Part shown: positions 11,628-20,363 of the stretch, piece after piece
Position numbering within the stretch: position 1 is the stretch's first letter
Layout: every line of letters begins with the position of its first letter
Assembly: GCA_964577115.1 (NCBI GenBank)
Contig: CAZNXJ010000001.1
Span: forward strand, 248,001 to 312,000
DNA length: 64,000 nucleotides
Source: CAZNXJ01 sp964577115
Lineage (GTDB): Bacteria > Planctomycetota > Planctomycetia > Pirellulales > Pirellulaceae
Direction: 5' to 3'
Position numbers and translations under genes: made by a program
The notes under the pieces: model-generated
Databases searched by the model: none
What the model saw: only the letters and a program-made list of their open reading frames with translations
Told to the model about the DNA's origin: nothing

Positions 11628-13979
11628 ATGCGAGTTGCTGAAGAACTACGAGCACGCACGGCCGAACTGCGTGCGGCACTCGGTGCAGCCGCAAGCTCGG
11701 ACGCGGCCGAGCTCGCTCAGCAACTTGCCGTGCTCGCTATCGTGCAGCGCGCCGCGGGACTTACGCCCGCCATGCCGCCGCAGCTGGCTGGCACCGCACA
11801 GGGATCGCGCGTCTGGCAGGCGTGGTCCGAGCTGATGCAGTCGAGCCAGTTCGCCGCTTGGCTTGAGAAGCACTGCCGAGCGATGGGGCCGGGCGAGGAT
11901 CGGCCGTACTTCGCGGCCGAGCTCGCGCTTGCTCATCTAGGCGAACATACACTACGCCAGGCACGCGGGATTTATTACACGCCGCGCGTGCTGGTCGAGT
12001 ACTTGGTGGCGAGCGTCGACCGGCTGCTCGTCGATCGACTCGGCGTGGCTGACGGCCTGGCCTCCCTCGCTCATCCCCACGCTCCGCTTGCGCTTGTCGA
12101 TCCCGCATGCGGCAGCGGATTGTTTTTTGACAGTGTGCTGCGGCGGTGCATGCCGCTCGTCGCGGCGGCCAACGAGGATCCCGAGGCGCTCTCCCGGCGA
12201 CTGGTCGGTTTCGAACTGGTGCCGGCCGCGGCCGAGTCGGCTCGGTGGATTCTCGCCCATCGCTTCGGCCGCGGCGCTGCACCAACGATTTTCGATGCTT
12301 CGCCGCTTCAGCCTGCGGCCACTGAGCTGCTCGACCATGCTCGCGGCCCCTCCGGCGCGCTCGTCATCGTCGGCAATCCGCCGTATGCCAGTTTTGGCCG
12401 AGCCAACCGTGATCCGTGGCTCTTGGACCTGATGCGCACGTATTGGGAAGGACTGAACGAACAGAAGCACAATTTGCACGATGATGCATTGAAGTTCCTG
12501 CGGTGGAGCGAGTGGCAGATCGAACGCGCGGGACGGGGCATTTTGGCGCTCGTTCTCAATCACGCGTTTCTCGACGGGCTCACGCACCGGCGGCTCCGTG
12601 AGTCACTGCTAACGAACTTTCAGGAACTCTATCTCGTGGATCTGCACGGCAGCGCTCTGCGCAAAGCCAGAGCGGCCGAACGGCGAGCCGGCCAAGCGCA
12701 GCGCGACGAGAACGTCTTTGCAATCCGACCGGGCATCGCATTGCTGCTTGCCGTGCGCGATGGAACGCATCGCGCATGCCGTGTGCATCATGCCGAGCGG
12801 CGTGGCCTGCGCGCGGAAAAGCTCGCGTGGCTCGGTGAACGGAACGTCACGAATACCGAATGGCAACCGATCGAAGCGCGCCCGCCGCAATGGCGTCTCG
12901 TGCCGACTCCGAAGATGACGGCCGAGCAGCAAGCATATGCCGAGTGGCCGCGCATCGATTCGATTTTCATTCAGTACGTTTCGGGTGTTCAGACCAAAAA
13001 TGACAAACGGTTCGTCGCCTTCACGCGCGAGTCGCTCGCCAGGCAGATTCGCGCCTCGCTTGATCCGCCGCCTCGCGGTTGGCTCTTGCCGGCGCTGGAC
13101 GACGTACTGGATGAAACGGCTCTGCGGCCGTACATGGTGGCTCCTTGGGACCTCCGATGGATCTACTACGATCCACAGCAGCTCGGGCGCGCTCGATTTC
13201 CCGTCATGCGCCACATGCTCCAGGACAATCTGGGACTTGTGTTTATGCGGCAGAGTACGAATGCCGCTTATGATCATTGCCTGGTAACCAAGGAGCTGGT
13301 GTCCGACCGAGTCTTCTACAGCGGGCATGGAGCCCCGTATCTGGCACCGCTGCGGTGTGATGATGGAGCAGGGGCGGCGAGCAACTTGTATCGCGAGTTT
13401 TGCGATCGCCTGGCGGAACGCACGGGCCTGAGGTTCGCCGAAGCCGCGGACCCTGGCGGCTCGGGGGAGCGGCAGTTCGGCCCGCGCGAGGTGCTGGCGT
13501 ATGTATATGCGATCATGCACACGGCGACCTACCGCAAGCGGTACTTTGAGCTTCTGAATCGGGACTTTCCGCGGGTTCCATGGCCGGGCGATGCGGATCA
13601 ATTCCAAGCGCTTGCCGAGGTGGGCGAGCAATTAATCGCGGCACACTTGCCGCCGCTCCCGCCGCCTCAGAGCGAATGCCATGAACCGTTCTGGCGCATT
13701 GAGCGCCGGTATCCTCGGTATGTGGCGGAATCACGGACGGTCGCGATTAATGAACAGACAATGCTGCACGACGTCTCGGAGGCTGCGTGGAACCTGCGAA
13801 TCGGTGGCTACCGCGTGCTAGCTCGCTGGCTCGAGCAACGTCGCGGGCGCTCGCTCGGGCCGGACGAACGTGCCCATTTCCAGTGGATGGCCCAGGCCGC
13901 CGACGCAACGATCCGGCTCGCCGCAGAGGCGGACGAACTACTGCGGCGTACGGAGACCCCGAGCCACCACTTGTCGTAG
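11628..13979 (+). CDS. Solitary adenine-specific DNA methyltransferase with type ISP-like specificity domain
   Basis: The product has 783 residues from ATG 11628; a TTG at 11595 with AAGGG upstream would add 11. After a helical N-terminal segment comes the gamma-class N6-adenine methyltransferase core: GIYYTPRVLVEYLV, the SAM-binding VDPACGSGLF (motif I, about 157-166) and the catalytic NPPY (motif IV, 250-253). The C-terminal half (about 440-690) resembles the target-recognition part of type ISP/IIL restriction-modification enzymes (RPYMVAPWDLRWIYYDP, LGLVFMRQ, VFYSGHGAPYLAPL, EVLAYVYAIMHTATYRKRYF). The nuclease and helicase modules of full ISP enzymes are absent and no restriction gene is near. 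It could be an orphan regulatory or epigenetic methyltransferase, or a relic of a larger enzyme. Confidence 0.85.
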   Translation: MRVAEELRARTAELRAALGAAASSDAAELAQQLAVLAIVQRAAGLTPAMPPQLAGTAQGSRVWQAWSELMQSSQFAAWLEKHCRAMGPGEDRPYFAAELALAHLGEHTLRQARGIYYTPRVLVEYLVASVDRLLVDRLGVADGLASLAHPHAPLALVDPACGSGLFFDSVLRRCMPLVAAANEDPEALSRRLVGFELVPAAAESARWILAHRFGRGAAPTIFDASPLQPAATELLDHARGPSGALVIVGNPPYASFGRANRDPWLLDLMRTYWEGLNEQKHNLHDDALKFLRWSEWQIERAGRGILALVLNHAFLDGLTHRRLRESLLTNFQELYLVDLHGSALRKARAAERRAGQAQRDENVFAIRPGIALLLAVRDGTHRACRVHHAERRGLRAEKLAWLGERNVTNTEWQPIEARPPQWRLVPTPKMTAEQQAYAEWPRIDSIFIQYVSGVQTKNDKRFVAFTRESLARQIRASLDPPPRGWLLPALDDVLDETALRPYMVAPWDLRWIYYDPQQLGRARFPVMRHMLQDNLGLVFMRQSTNAAYDHCLVTKELVSDRVFYSGHGAPYLAPLRCDDGAGAASNLYREFCDRLAERTGLRFAEAADPGGSGERQFGPREVLAYVYAIMHTATYRKRYFELLNRDFPRVPWPGDADQFQALAEVGEQLIAAHLPPLPPPQSECHEPFWRIERRYPRYVAESRTVAINEQTMLHDVSEAAWNLRIGGYRVLARWLEQRRGRSLGPDERAHFQWMAQAADATIRLAAEADELLRRTETPSHHLS

Positions 13980-14002
13980 CAGCGTGCCGCTTGCCGTGTG
14001 GC

Positions 14003-14041
14003 GCTTGGGCCCTGGCAGTGATTCGTACGCAGGGCCCGAGC
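14003..14041. terminator. Hairpin between convergent methyltransferase and DUF1501 genes
   Basis: GCTTGGGCCCTG (14003-14014) pairs with CAGGGCCCGAGC (14030-14041), with one G-U wobble and a 15-nt loop. It fills most of the 71-bp space between the two convergent stop codons and probably acts as a bidirectional terminator. Confidence 0.45.
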
Positions 14042-14050
14042 CGGCTCGTT

Positions 14051-15532
14051 CTAGGCGAACAGTGCCGTGACGGGTTCGGCCTTCACCAGTTCACGCGGCT
14101 GGTTCAGATGGTTGTACACGATCGACATCGGATCGATACCGAGTGCGTAGTACATGGTCGCGAGCAGCTCGGTCGGATGAACTGGGTTTTCGACCGGCGC
14201 CGAAGCGGTCTGATCGCTCTTGCCGTAAACGAACCCACGTTTGATACCCGCGCCGGCAATGCACGCCGTATAGCAGTAGGGCCAGTGATCGCGGCCGTCG
14301 TTGCTGTTGGCGTTACCCGAGGTGCTCACGCCGCGCTGCGGGCTGCGGCCGAATTCACCTACGGCGACGACGAGCGTTTCCTCGAGCAAGCCGCGGTCGT
14401 CGAGGTCCGCGATCAAGGTCGAGAGCCCGGCATCCAACATGGGCGCGGCCTGGTTGCGCATCCGATCACTCAGGCCCGTGTGGACGTCCCACGAATGGTT
14501 GTCCGAATTGGCCACCTTCGGCCAGACAACTTCCACGACACGCGTGCCGGCTTCGACGAGCCGTCGGGCGAGCAGGCAGCACTGGCCGAACGTGTTGCGG
14601 CCGTAGCGTTCGCGCAGCTCGTCCGACTCCATCTTCAGGTTGAACGCGTCGCGCGCTCGTCCGGAAATAATCAGGCTCAGCGCCGAATCGTAATAGCTGT
14701 TCAGGTCGTAGTCTTTTACGGCCTTGTCGATCTCGGGCATGCCCTGGTTGATCAGGTCGCGCAGGCGCGCTCGCCGCTGCAAGCGACCGACGGGAACTTC
14801 GGTGCGCAGTTGGAGATCGTCGACCTTGATCCGCTCCATCTTCTCCATATCCATGTCGTCGCCTGGTGGGAAAAGATAGTACGGATCGTATGCGCGTCCC
14901 AGGAATCCGGCCGTCCCGGCCTTGTTGACGACATTGCTCTCTTGCAGCGGCCGCGGCATCATCACGAACGGCAGCATCGGGACTTCGGGCGGCTTGAGCC
15001 GAATGACCTGCGAGCCGAACGTGGGGAAATCTTTCGGCGTCGGCGGTTCAAGTTGCCCCGACGGGCTGACCTTGTCCGCCGTGTAGCCCGTGTGCATCTG
15101 GTAGATGGCCGCCGTGTGATTGAACAGGCCGACGGGCGTATAGCTCATCGACCGGATCATTGTCAGCTTGTCGGTCACCTGCGCGAGCTTCGGCAGCAGC
15201 TCGGTGAAGTTCAAGCCGGGGGTCTTCGTTGGGATCTGCGTGAAGACGCTCTTCACGTTCTCCGGCACATTGTCTTTCGGATCCCACAAATCGAGATGGC
15301 TGGGACCGCCTTGCAAGTAAACGAAGATGACGCTCTTCGCCTTCGCCCAGCCCGGTCCGCTGCCCACGTGGCCGCTGGATTGTTCTGACGTCTGGGCGTC
15401 ACGGGCTTTCAGCAAGTCAGCCAGCGTCATCCCCATGACTGCGCTGCCGCCGACGCGGAGCAAGGCTCGCCGCGAGATGCCGAGGGTACGGTCGCAAAGG
15501 TCCTTGCCAGCTTGCCCGGGAATTACCAGCAT
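14051..15532 (-). CDS. DUF1501 family Tat-exported protein (unpaired)
   Basis: The product has 493 residues. The start at 15532 is set by a GGAGG 9 nt upstream. The twin-arginine signal (GISRRALLRVGGSAVMGMTL) begins at about residue 18, after a longer n-region than usual. The core motif is LQGGPSHLDLWDPKDN at about 73-88, in which the second half differs from the GGPSHxDTFDxKP of the neighbours. Later motifs are EAGTRVVEVVWPKVANSDNH, AVGEFGRSPQRGVSTSG and GRDHWPYCYTACIAGAG. The PYCYTACIAGAG block is a recognised subgroup feature of DUF1501. No cytochrome-like gene stands beside it, unlike most DUF1501 genes here. The role is unknown; it is presumably an extracytoplasmic hydrolase of the alkaline-phosphatase-like fold. 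Confidence 0.9.
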   Translation of the reverse strand: MLVIPGQAGKDLCDRTLGISRRALLRVGGSAVMGMTLADLLKARDAQTSEQSSGHVGSGPGWAKAKSVIFVYLQGGPSHLDLWDPKDNVPENVKSVFTQIPTKTPGLNFTELLPKLAQVTDKLTMIRSMSYTPVGLFNHTAAIYQMHTGYTADKVSPSGQLEPPTPKDFPTFGSQVIRLKPPEVPMLPFVMMPRPLQESNVVNKAGTAGFLGRAYDPYYLFPPGDDMDMEKMERIKVDDLQLRTEVPVGRLQRRARLRDLINQGMPEIDKAVKDYDLNSYYDSALSLIISGRARDAFNLKMESDELRERYGRNTFGQCCLLARRLVEAGTRVVEVVWPKVANSDNHSWDVHTGLSDRMRNQAAPMLDAGLSTLIADLDDRGLLEETLVVAVGEFGRSPQRGVSTSGNANSNDGRDHWPYCYTACIAGAGIKRGFVYGKSDQTASAPVENPVHPTELLATMYYALGIDPMSIVYNHLNQPRELVKAEPVTALFA

Positions 15533-15855
15533 GACGAACTACCTCCCATCCGAGTATTCGATGTGGTCAGGGGAGCGCAAGCGCGCTCAACCGCGCCACT
15601 CGCTGGCCGTAAATCGTCGCCGGCGAGTCGCCCGTTCGGCAGCAATTCAGCGTCCAAGTATCGAAGATCGGTCGAGCAGTGTCAACGAAGAAGTGTGGGG
15701 AATGGGGTCCCGCGCGGGGGGTGCTGGTCGGGGGCGGCAAAAGCGCTCTTGAACGAATTCGCTGCTCCGGATATTCCCGGCGGCGAGGAATTCGGAGCGG
15801 AGCGCAAGGCGCTGCGCGGGATGCATGGTTTCGCCTGCGAGGCAAGGAGCGCGGC
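15533..15855. other. Divergent intergenic region
   Basis: The region carries the ribosome-binding sites of both divergent genes: GGAGG for the leftward DUF1501 and AAGGAG for the rightward small gene. I saw no clear promoter, hairpin or RNA gene. Several open frames cross it but lack good starts or composition. Confidence 0.35.
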
Positions 15856-16188
15856 ATGATCGATCGGCGAGGAGCCCTGCGGCTGATGTGTCTTGGAATG
15901 GCGACCGGGGTAGGCGTCATTGTCAGCGGACGCATCGGAACGGCTGCCCCCGAAGTCGCGACTTTGCGAGATCGGCTGGAAAAAGGCTTGAAAGCCCGTC
16001 TGCCCGAGGAATTCGAGTTCATCGATACGGTGGTCACGATGGTCGAGGCGGGAAGCCTGCCGCAGACGCTCGTCGAGAAGGTCTTCTTCTACGTCCGGCG
16101 GACGAAAAGCCACAAAAAGTACCTCGTGCCGTACTTTGAAATCCTCCTGCGACAAAAGGCCAGCGAGGAGGGGATCGAGATTCCGTAG
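15856..16188 (+). CDS. Small exported or membrane-anchored protein of unknown function
   Basis: The product has 110 residues from ATG 15856, chosen because AAGGAG lies 6 nt upstream; the frame stays open from 15679. The N terminus has an RR pair and a hydrophobic stretch (LRLMCLGMATGVGVIVSG), consistent with a Tat signal or a membrane anchor. The remaining 80 residues are charged and helical, with FEFIDTVVTMVEAGSLPQTL and a Lys/Arg/Tyr-rich YVRRTKSHKKYLVPYFEILL. I recall small planctomycete proteins with a similar EFxFIDxVVxxVExGxLP pattern and no assigned function. It is convergent with dihydroorotase 53 bp away. Confidence 0.7.
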   Translation: MIDRRGALRLMCLGMATGVGVIVSGRIGTAAPEVATLRDRLEKGLKARLPEEFEFIDTVVTMVEAGSLPQTLVEKVFFYVRRTKSHKKYLVPYFEILLRQKASEEGIEIP

Positions 16189-16240
16189 GGCGAGCGCGGC
16201 GGGGCAGCGTGATGATGTACTGCGCGAAAAAAACGCACAG

Positions 16241-17584
16241 CTACGCAGGACCGCTCGGGCCAGCCCAGTAGCCGCCACGCGCGTGATCGAACTGGACTTC
16301 GGTGCCACGCACGCGCGTATCAAACTGACCGTCGCGATAGACCTCCTGCCCGCGGACCCACGTCCGCACCGGCCAGCCTTGCAGCTCGACGCCGTCCCAC
16401 GGGCTCCAGCGGCATTTCGTCTGTTGGTCTTCGTCGCGCACGACGGTGCGCCGATTCATGTCTACGAGCACCAGGTCAGCGTCATAGCCGACAGCAATGC
16501 GCCCCTTGCCGACCATATCCCAGACGCGCGCTGGCGCGTCGCACATCCAGTGCACAACCTGTTCAATCCGGCAGCGGCCGCGATTGACCTGGTCGAGCAT
16601 CAGTGCGAGCGAGTTCTCGACCGCCGGCAGGCCTGACGGGGAAGCCGGGTAGGGCTGCTGTTTTTCTTCCAGCGTGTGCGGCGCGTGATCCGTGGCGATG
16701 ACTTGCAGCGTGCCGTCGAGCAGTCCGCGCCAGAGCTGCTCGTTGTCTGCCGCCGTCTTGATCGACGGGTTCATTTGCACTCGGCTGCCCAGCCGCTCGT
16801 AGTCGCCCACATGAAACAGCAGATGGTGAGGGCATACTTCGGCAGTGATCAGGTTCTGGTGATCTTTCAACAGTTCGAGCTCGGCGCCGGTCGAGACGTG
16901 CAGCACGTGGAACCGATGTTGATGGCGCCGTGCCAAGTCGGTCGCTCGCCGAGTCGCCACGACCGCGGCCTGCTCGTCGCGAATTCGCGAATGATCCGCC
17001 AGCGTCAGGTTGGGGCCGAGTCGAGCCAGGTTGGCGCGGATGGTGCTCTCGTCTTCGCAGTGTGCCGTGATGGGGAGCGACGTTTCGGCGAAGATGCGCT
17101 CCAAAATGTCCTGCTCGTCGACGAGCAGCTCCCCGGTGCTCGACCCGATAAAGATTTTGATGCCCGGGGTCCGGCGGGCCTGCTTGAGCTCGTCGAGATT
17201 CTCCGGTGTTGCGCCGATATAGAAGCCGTAATTCACCAGGCTCTGCTGTTCGGCCATGCGCAGCTTCTCCTCGATTCGCTGCTGCGTGGTGGTCGAGGGA
17301 CGCGTGTTCGGCATTTCAAGGAAGGTCGTGACACCCCCTTTCGCACATGCTCGAGTGGCATGGGCGAGGTCTTCCTTGTGCGTAAGACCCGGCTCGCGAA
17401 AATGCACCTGGTCGTCGATGACGCCTGGGAGCAAATAAAGGCCTTCGGCGTCAATGTCTTCGTCGGCGGATAGATGTCGAGCGGGATCGAGGTCGGCAAT
17501 ACGCGTGCCTTCGATCAATACATCGATTTGTTCGCAGCCGTGCGGCAGGACGACCTGCGCGTTACGGATCCGAGTTTTCTTCAT
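16241..17584 (-). CDS. pyrC: Dihydroorotase
   Basis: The product has 447 residues from ATG 17584; the frame stays open far upstream but family alignment begins at MKKTRIRNAQVVLP. It catalyses ring closure of carbamoyl-aspartate to dihydroorotate, the third step of pyrimidine synthesis, in the cytoplasm. Motifs of the amidohydrolase barrel are LPGVIDDQVHFREPG (residues 52-66), IKIFIGSSTG with the expected carbamylated Lys, PITAHCEDE, FHVLHVST and VIATDHAPHT with the catalytic Asp. The first metal ligand of the usual HxH is Gln (Q59) with His only at 61, as I recall for a Bacteroidota-like subgroup. Allantoinase is less likely because of the subgroup motif MPNTRPST. It stands alone, divergent from a JmjC gene only 30 bp away. 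Confidence 0.9.
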   Translation of the reverse strand: MKKTRIRNAQVVLPHGCEQIDVLIEGTRIADLDPARHLSADEDIDAEGLYLLPGVIDDQVHFREPGLTHKEDLAHATRACAKGGVTTFLEMPNTRPSTTTQQRIEEKLRMAEQQSLVNYGFYIGATPENLDELKQARRTPGIKIFIGSSTGELLVDEQDILERIFAETSLPITAHCEDESTIRANLARLGPNLTLADHSRIRDEQAAVVATRRATDLARRHQHRFHVLHVSTGAELELLKDHQNLITAEVCPHHLLFHVGDYERLGSRVQMNPSIKTAADNEQLWRGLLDGTLQVIATDHAPHTLEEKQQPYPASPSGLPAVENSLALMLDQVNRGRCRIEQVVHWMCDAPARVWDMVGKGRIAVGYDADLVLVDMNRRTVVRDEDQQTKCRWSPWDGVELQGWPVRTWVRGQEVYRDGQFDTRVRGTEVQFDHARGGYWAGPSGPA

Positions 17585-17614
17585 GTCCCCAGCAACCGAA
17601 CGTGACAATCTCCC

Positions 17615-18502
17615 ATGACGATCGAAACGTGGCTCGCCGGGCGAATGTCCAAACAAGAGTTCGTCGCTCATCATTACGGCCGGCTCCCCTATTCGCAAGG
17701 CGGCGGAGGAGACACGCTCACGCAGTTCGGCACCTGGGATTTCCTGGGTCGCGTTCTCGCTCAGCCGAACGCCGACGTGATGGTCGTTCGCCGCAACCAG
17801 CAATACACCGGACCGGCACCGGTTTCGGGTGACCAGGCCGAACGGCTGGCGTCCGAAGGCTACACGGTGCTCGTGCGCCATGCCGAGCGCCATGACCAGC
17901 GGCTGGCAGAGTTGGCGGCCGGGTTCGCGCGTGACTTCGCAGCCCCTGTGAACATCCACATGTATGCGACGCCAGCCGAGCAGTTCGGATTCGGCTGGCA
18001 CTACGACTGCGAAGAAGTTTTCATTCTCCAGGCCAGCGGCTTCAAGGAATATTCGCTGCGAAAAAACACCGTGAATCCCTGGCCGCTCGAGGAGACGCTG
18101 CCGGCCGATATGCAGTACCCGCGCGAAATCATGCCGCTTGTCCGCTGCACGTTGGGGCCGGGTGATTGGCTGTACATTCCGTGCGGTTATTGGCACAAGG
18201 CCGAGGCGCACGAGACGGCCATTTCGCTCGCTGTTGGCGTGATGGCGCCGGCGGCCATCGAATGGGTGGATCGGCTGCGAGCCGAACTGCTCGACTCGCT
18301 CCTCTGGCGGCAGCGTTTGCCGGTGGTCGGCGACGCCGCGGTGCTCGACGACCGGCAGCTTGAAGAGCTCTTCGAGCAGCTGGCCCGCGAACTGGCGGCG
18401 GACGTCACGAAACGGCTGACGAACCCGGCTCTGTGGCGCCGCTGGATGGCCGAGCGTCGGGCGGAGTACGGGATCGCGGACGAGCCGCCCGGAGCACCGT
18501 GA
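17615..18502 (+). CDS. JmjC/cupin-type Fe(II)/2-oxoglutarate-dependent oxygenase family protein
   Basis: The product has 295 residues. The double-stranded beta-helix domain covers about 15-215. The iron ligands of the HxD...H facial triad are visible as H129 and D131 in FGFGWHYDCEEVF and H194 in YIPCGYWHKAEAH. The GDWLYIPCGYWHKAE block is typical of the JmjC/cupin_4 group that includes bacterial ribosomal-protein hydroxylases of the YcfD type, so hydroxylation of a protein side chain is a reasonable guess, but the 2-oxoglutarate-binding residue was not identified. The C-terminal 80 residues are helical. The start at 17615 gives a 30-bp gap to divergent pyrC; an alternative ATG at 17645 would leave 60 bp. 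Neither start has a clear ribosome-binding site. Confidence 0.82.
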   Translation: MTIETWLAGRMSKQEFVAHHYGRLPYSQGGGGDTLTQFGTWDFLGRVLAQPNADVMVVRRNQQYTGPAPVSGDQAERLASEGYTVLVRHAERHDQRLAELAAGFARDFAAPVNIHMYATPAEQFGFGWHYDCEEVFILQASGFKEYSLRKNTVNPWPLEETLPADMQYPREIMPLVRCTLGPGDWLYIPCGYWHKAEAHETAISLAVGVMAPAAIEWVDRLRAELLDSLLWRQRLPVVGDAAVLDDRQLEELFEQLARELAADVTKRLTNPALWRRWMAERRAEYGIADEPPGAP

Positions 18503-18845
18503 ACGGTACAGGCCGCGGTGGCAGGCAGTTTTTGGGCGTCGTATTTGCAGAAAATCGGCTTTAAACCGGAGCACCCCCGGGCCGACAATGGATTGCAGGC
18601 ATGGCAACGCCACGGGCGGCCTGATGGGCTGCTTTACCCAGGTGGTGAATTTTGCCACGATTGGACTTTCGGGATTGAAGGCGGGGCGCACGCGGCGGAT
18701 GGCCCCGAACGTCGGTTCTGACAGGACAGATTTCGCTCGTTCGAGCTGGACGGGTACCCGCTATCCGGCCCCCCTGCAACGATCCGCATCGATCTCAGGG
18801 GCGACGAGTCGTGCAGGACGCAAAACATCCACGCAGGACATGGCG
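18503..18845. other. Intergenic region
   Basis: No gene with a plausible start was found. The only notable site is the AGGA at 18835-18838, which serves the small gene at 18846. No promoter with good spacing and no stable hairpin was recognised. Confidence 0.35.
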
Positions 18846-19106
18846 ATGAGCAACCACACGCCCTATCAGCAGAACATCATCAGACGCTACTACGAGAATC
18901 GCGGCGGCATTGCTCTGCAGCGTGCTCAGGAGCTTGTCACCGAGCTCTACTTGTCGCAAGGCAAGCAGCGCGAGAAGCACTGGAAAGCGCTCGCGACGCA
19001 TCTCGAATCGCTCGGCGTTAAACCGGCTCAGATCCAACATCTGATCGAGAAGGACAATCCCGAGCTGGTGGCAAACCTGATTCAGAGTCTCGTAAAAAAG
19101 GGCTGA
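18846..19106 (+). CDS. Small conserved-looking cytoplasmic protein of unknown function
   Basis: The product has 86 residues from ATG 18846, preferred over the in-frame ATG at 18840 because AGGA lies 7 nt upstream of the former and only 1 nt from the latter. It is an all-helical charged protein: YQQNIIRRYYENRGGIALQR, then AQELVTELYLSQGKQREKHW, then a closing segment AHLESLGVKPAQIQHLIEKD without the first residue certain. There is no signal peptide or Cys motif. I recall uncharacterised planctomycete proteins of this size with the same YQQxIIxRYYxNR opening. It ends 57 bp before the alcohol dehydrogenase start and could share its transcript. Confidence 0.75.
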   Translation: MSNHTPYQQNIIRRYYENRGGIALQRAQELVTELYLSQGKQREKHWKALATHLESLGVKPAQIQHLIEKDNPELVANLIQSLVKKG

Positions 19107-19163
19107 GTTGGGCGAGTGCGCGCGTTGCTGCTCGGTGTGCCGAACTCATCCCAGGAACGAACG

Positions 19164-20363
19164 ATGGTGCGCTCGACCTGGAATTTCTTTTCGGCCGGCC
19201 AGATCGTGTTCGGGCCCGGCGCCGCCGAGCAGCTTGGCGATCTCGTGCGGCGGCATCGCTGGCACCGGCTGCTGATCGTCACTGATGCGAATTTACAAGC
19301 CGCCGGCGTCGTGGCTCGCGTCGAGCAGCCGCTGGTGTCGGCGGGATGCGTCGTCGACGTATTTACGGGCGGTGAGGCCGAGCCGAGTGTGCGGGCGGCC
19401 GAAGCGGCTGTTGCCGCGGCCCGAGCAGCTCGTCCGGATGCCATCGTGGGTCTTGGCGGCGGCAGCAACATGGACCTGGCGAAGATTACCGCCGTGGTCC
19501 TGGGACATGGCGGCCGGCCGCAAGATTATTTTGGCTTCGATCGTGTGCCCGGTCCGGTTAGCCCGCTGATCTGCGTTCCGACCACCGCGGGAACCGGCAG
19601 CGAGGTTTCGCATGCGGCTGTTTTGACCGATACCGAACAGCAAATCAAAGTCAGTACGCTCAGCCAGCATCTGCGTCCCGCGTTGGCTGTCGTCGATCCG
19701 GTGCTTACCTATGGCTGCCCGCGACAAGTTACGGCGGATAGCGGCATCGATGCATTAACGCATGCGATTGAAGCCTACACGGCCAGCGATTTTCGCGAGG
19801 TGCCCGCGGCGACGTGCGGCTATGAAGGCAGCTTTCCTTTGGCGGACGTGATCGCCGAACGGGCGATCGAGTTGATCGCCGGAAACTTGCGCCGCGCCGT
19901 CGAAGCGCCCGATGACCCTGCTGCACGCGAGGCAATGGCGCTGGCCGCGACGCTCGCCGGACTCGCGTTCTCGAATGCCGGCGTGGCCCTTGTCCACGCC
20001 CTCGAATATCCAATCGGCGCGGCCGTACACTGCTCGCACGGCGCCGGCAATGGGTTGCTGCTGCCGCACGTGATGCGTTTCAACCTACCGCGTCGGACCG
20101 CCAGGCTGGCGCGTGTCGCGCGGTTGATGGGCGAGTCGCTCGAGTCGCTGGACGAGTCTGCGGCGGCTGAACGGGCGATCGAGGCCGTTGCGCGGCTCGC
20201 GCGCGACATCGGCATTCCCGAGCGGCTTCGCGACTTCGGCGCCACAGAATCGCAGCTCGCCGAATTCGCTCAAAAAGCAGCCGATATCCAGCGTCTCCGA
20301 CCCGTCAACCCGCGTCCCTATACGCATGACGAATTGATGGGGATCCTCCGCGAGGCGTTTTAG
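19164..20363 (+). CDS. Iron-containing alcohol dehydrogenase
   Basis: The product has 399 residues from ATG 19164 (AGGAACG upstream). It belongs to the group III, iron-activated dehydrogenase family that interconverts alcohols or hydroxyacids and carbonyls with NAD(P). The N-terminal nucleotide-binding part has IVGLGGGSNMDLAK and ICVPTTAGTGSEVS; the C-terminal helical part carries the metal site, with Asp and His in GIDALTHAIEAY and further His in LVHALEYPIGAAVHCSHGAG. The extended GYEGSFPLADVIAERAIELI and the motif order look closest to hydroxyacid-oxoacid transhydrogenase or lactaldehyde/butanol-type enzymes. It is cytoplasmic. The substrate cannot be read from the sequence. Confidence 0.9.
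   Translation: MVRSTWNFFSAGQIVFGPGAAEQLGDLVRRHRWHRLLIVTDANLQAAGVVARVEQPLVSAGCVVDVFTGGEAEPSVRAAEAAVAAARAARPDAIVGLGGGSNMDLAKITAVVLGHGGRPQDYFGFDRVPGPVSPLICVPTTAGTGSEVSHAAVLTDTEQQIKVSTLSQHLRPALAVVDPVLTYGCPRQVTADSGIDALTHAIEAYTASDFREVPAATCGYEGSFPLADVIAERAIELIAGNLRRAVEAPDDPAAREAMALAATLAGLAFSNAGVALVHALEYPIGAAVHCSHGAGNGLLLPHVMRFNLPRRTARLARVARLMGESLESLDESAAAERAIEAVARLARDIGIPERLRDFGATESQLAEFAQKAADIQRLRPVNPRPYTHDELMGILREAF

Noticed and set aside
13787..15388. Plus-strand reading frame of 533 codons
   Set aside because: It runs antisense through the DUF1501 gene 14051-15532 and into the methyltransferase end; composition is shadow-like.
16210..16240. A-run flanked by TGCG and CGCA after the small gene at 15856
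   Set aside because: The stem is only 4 bp and the A-run lies in the loop; it is too weak to call a terminator.
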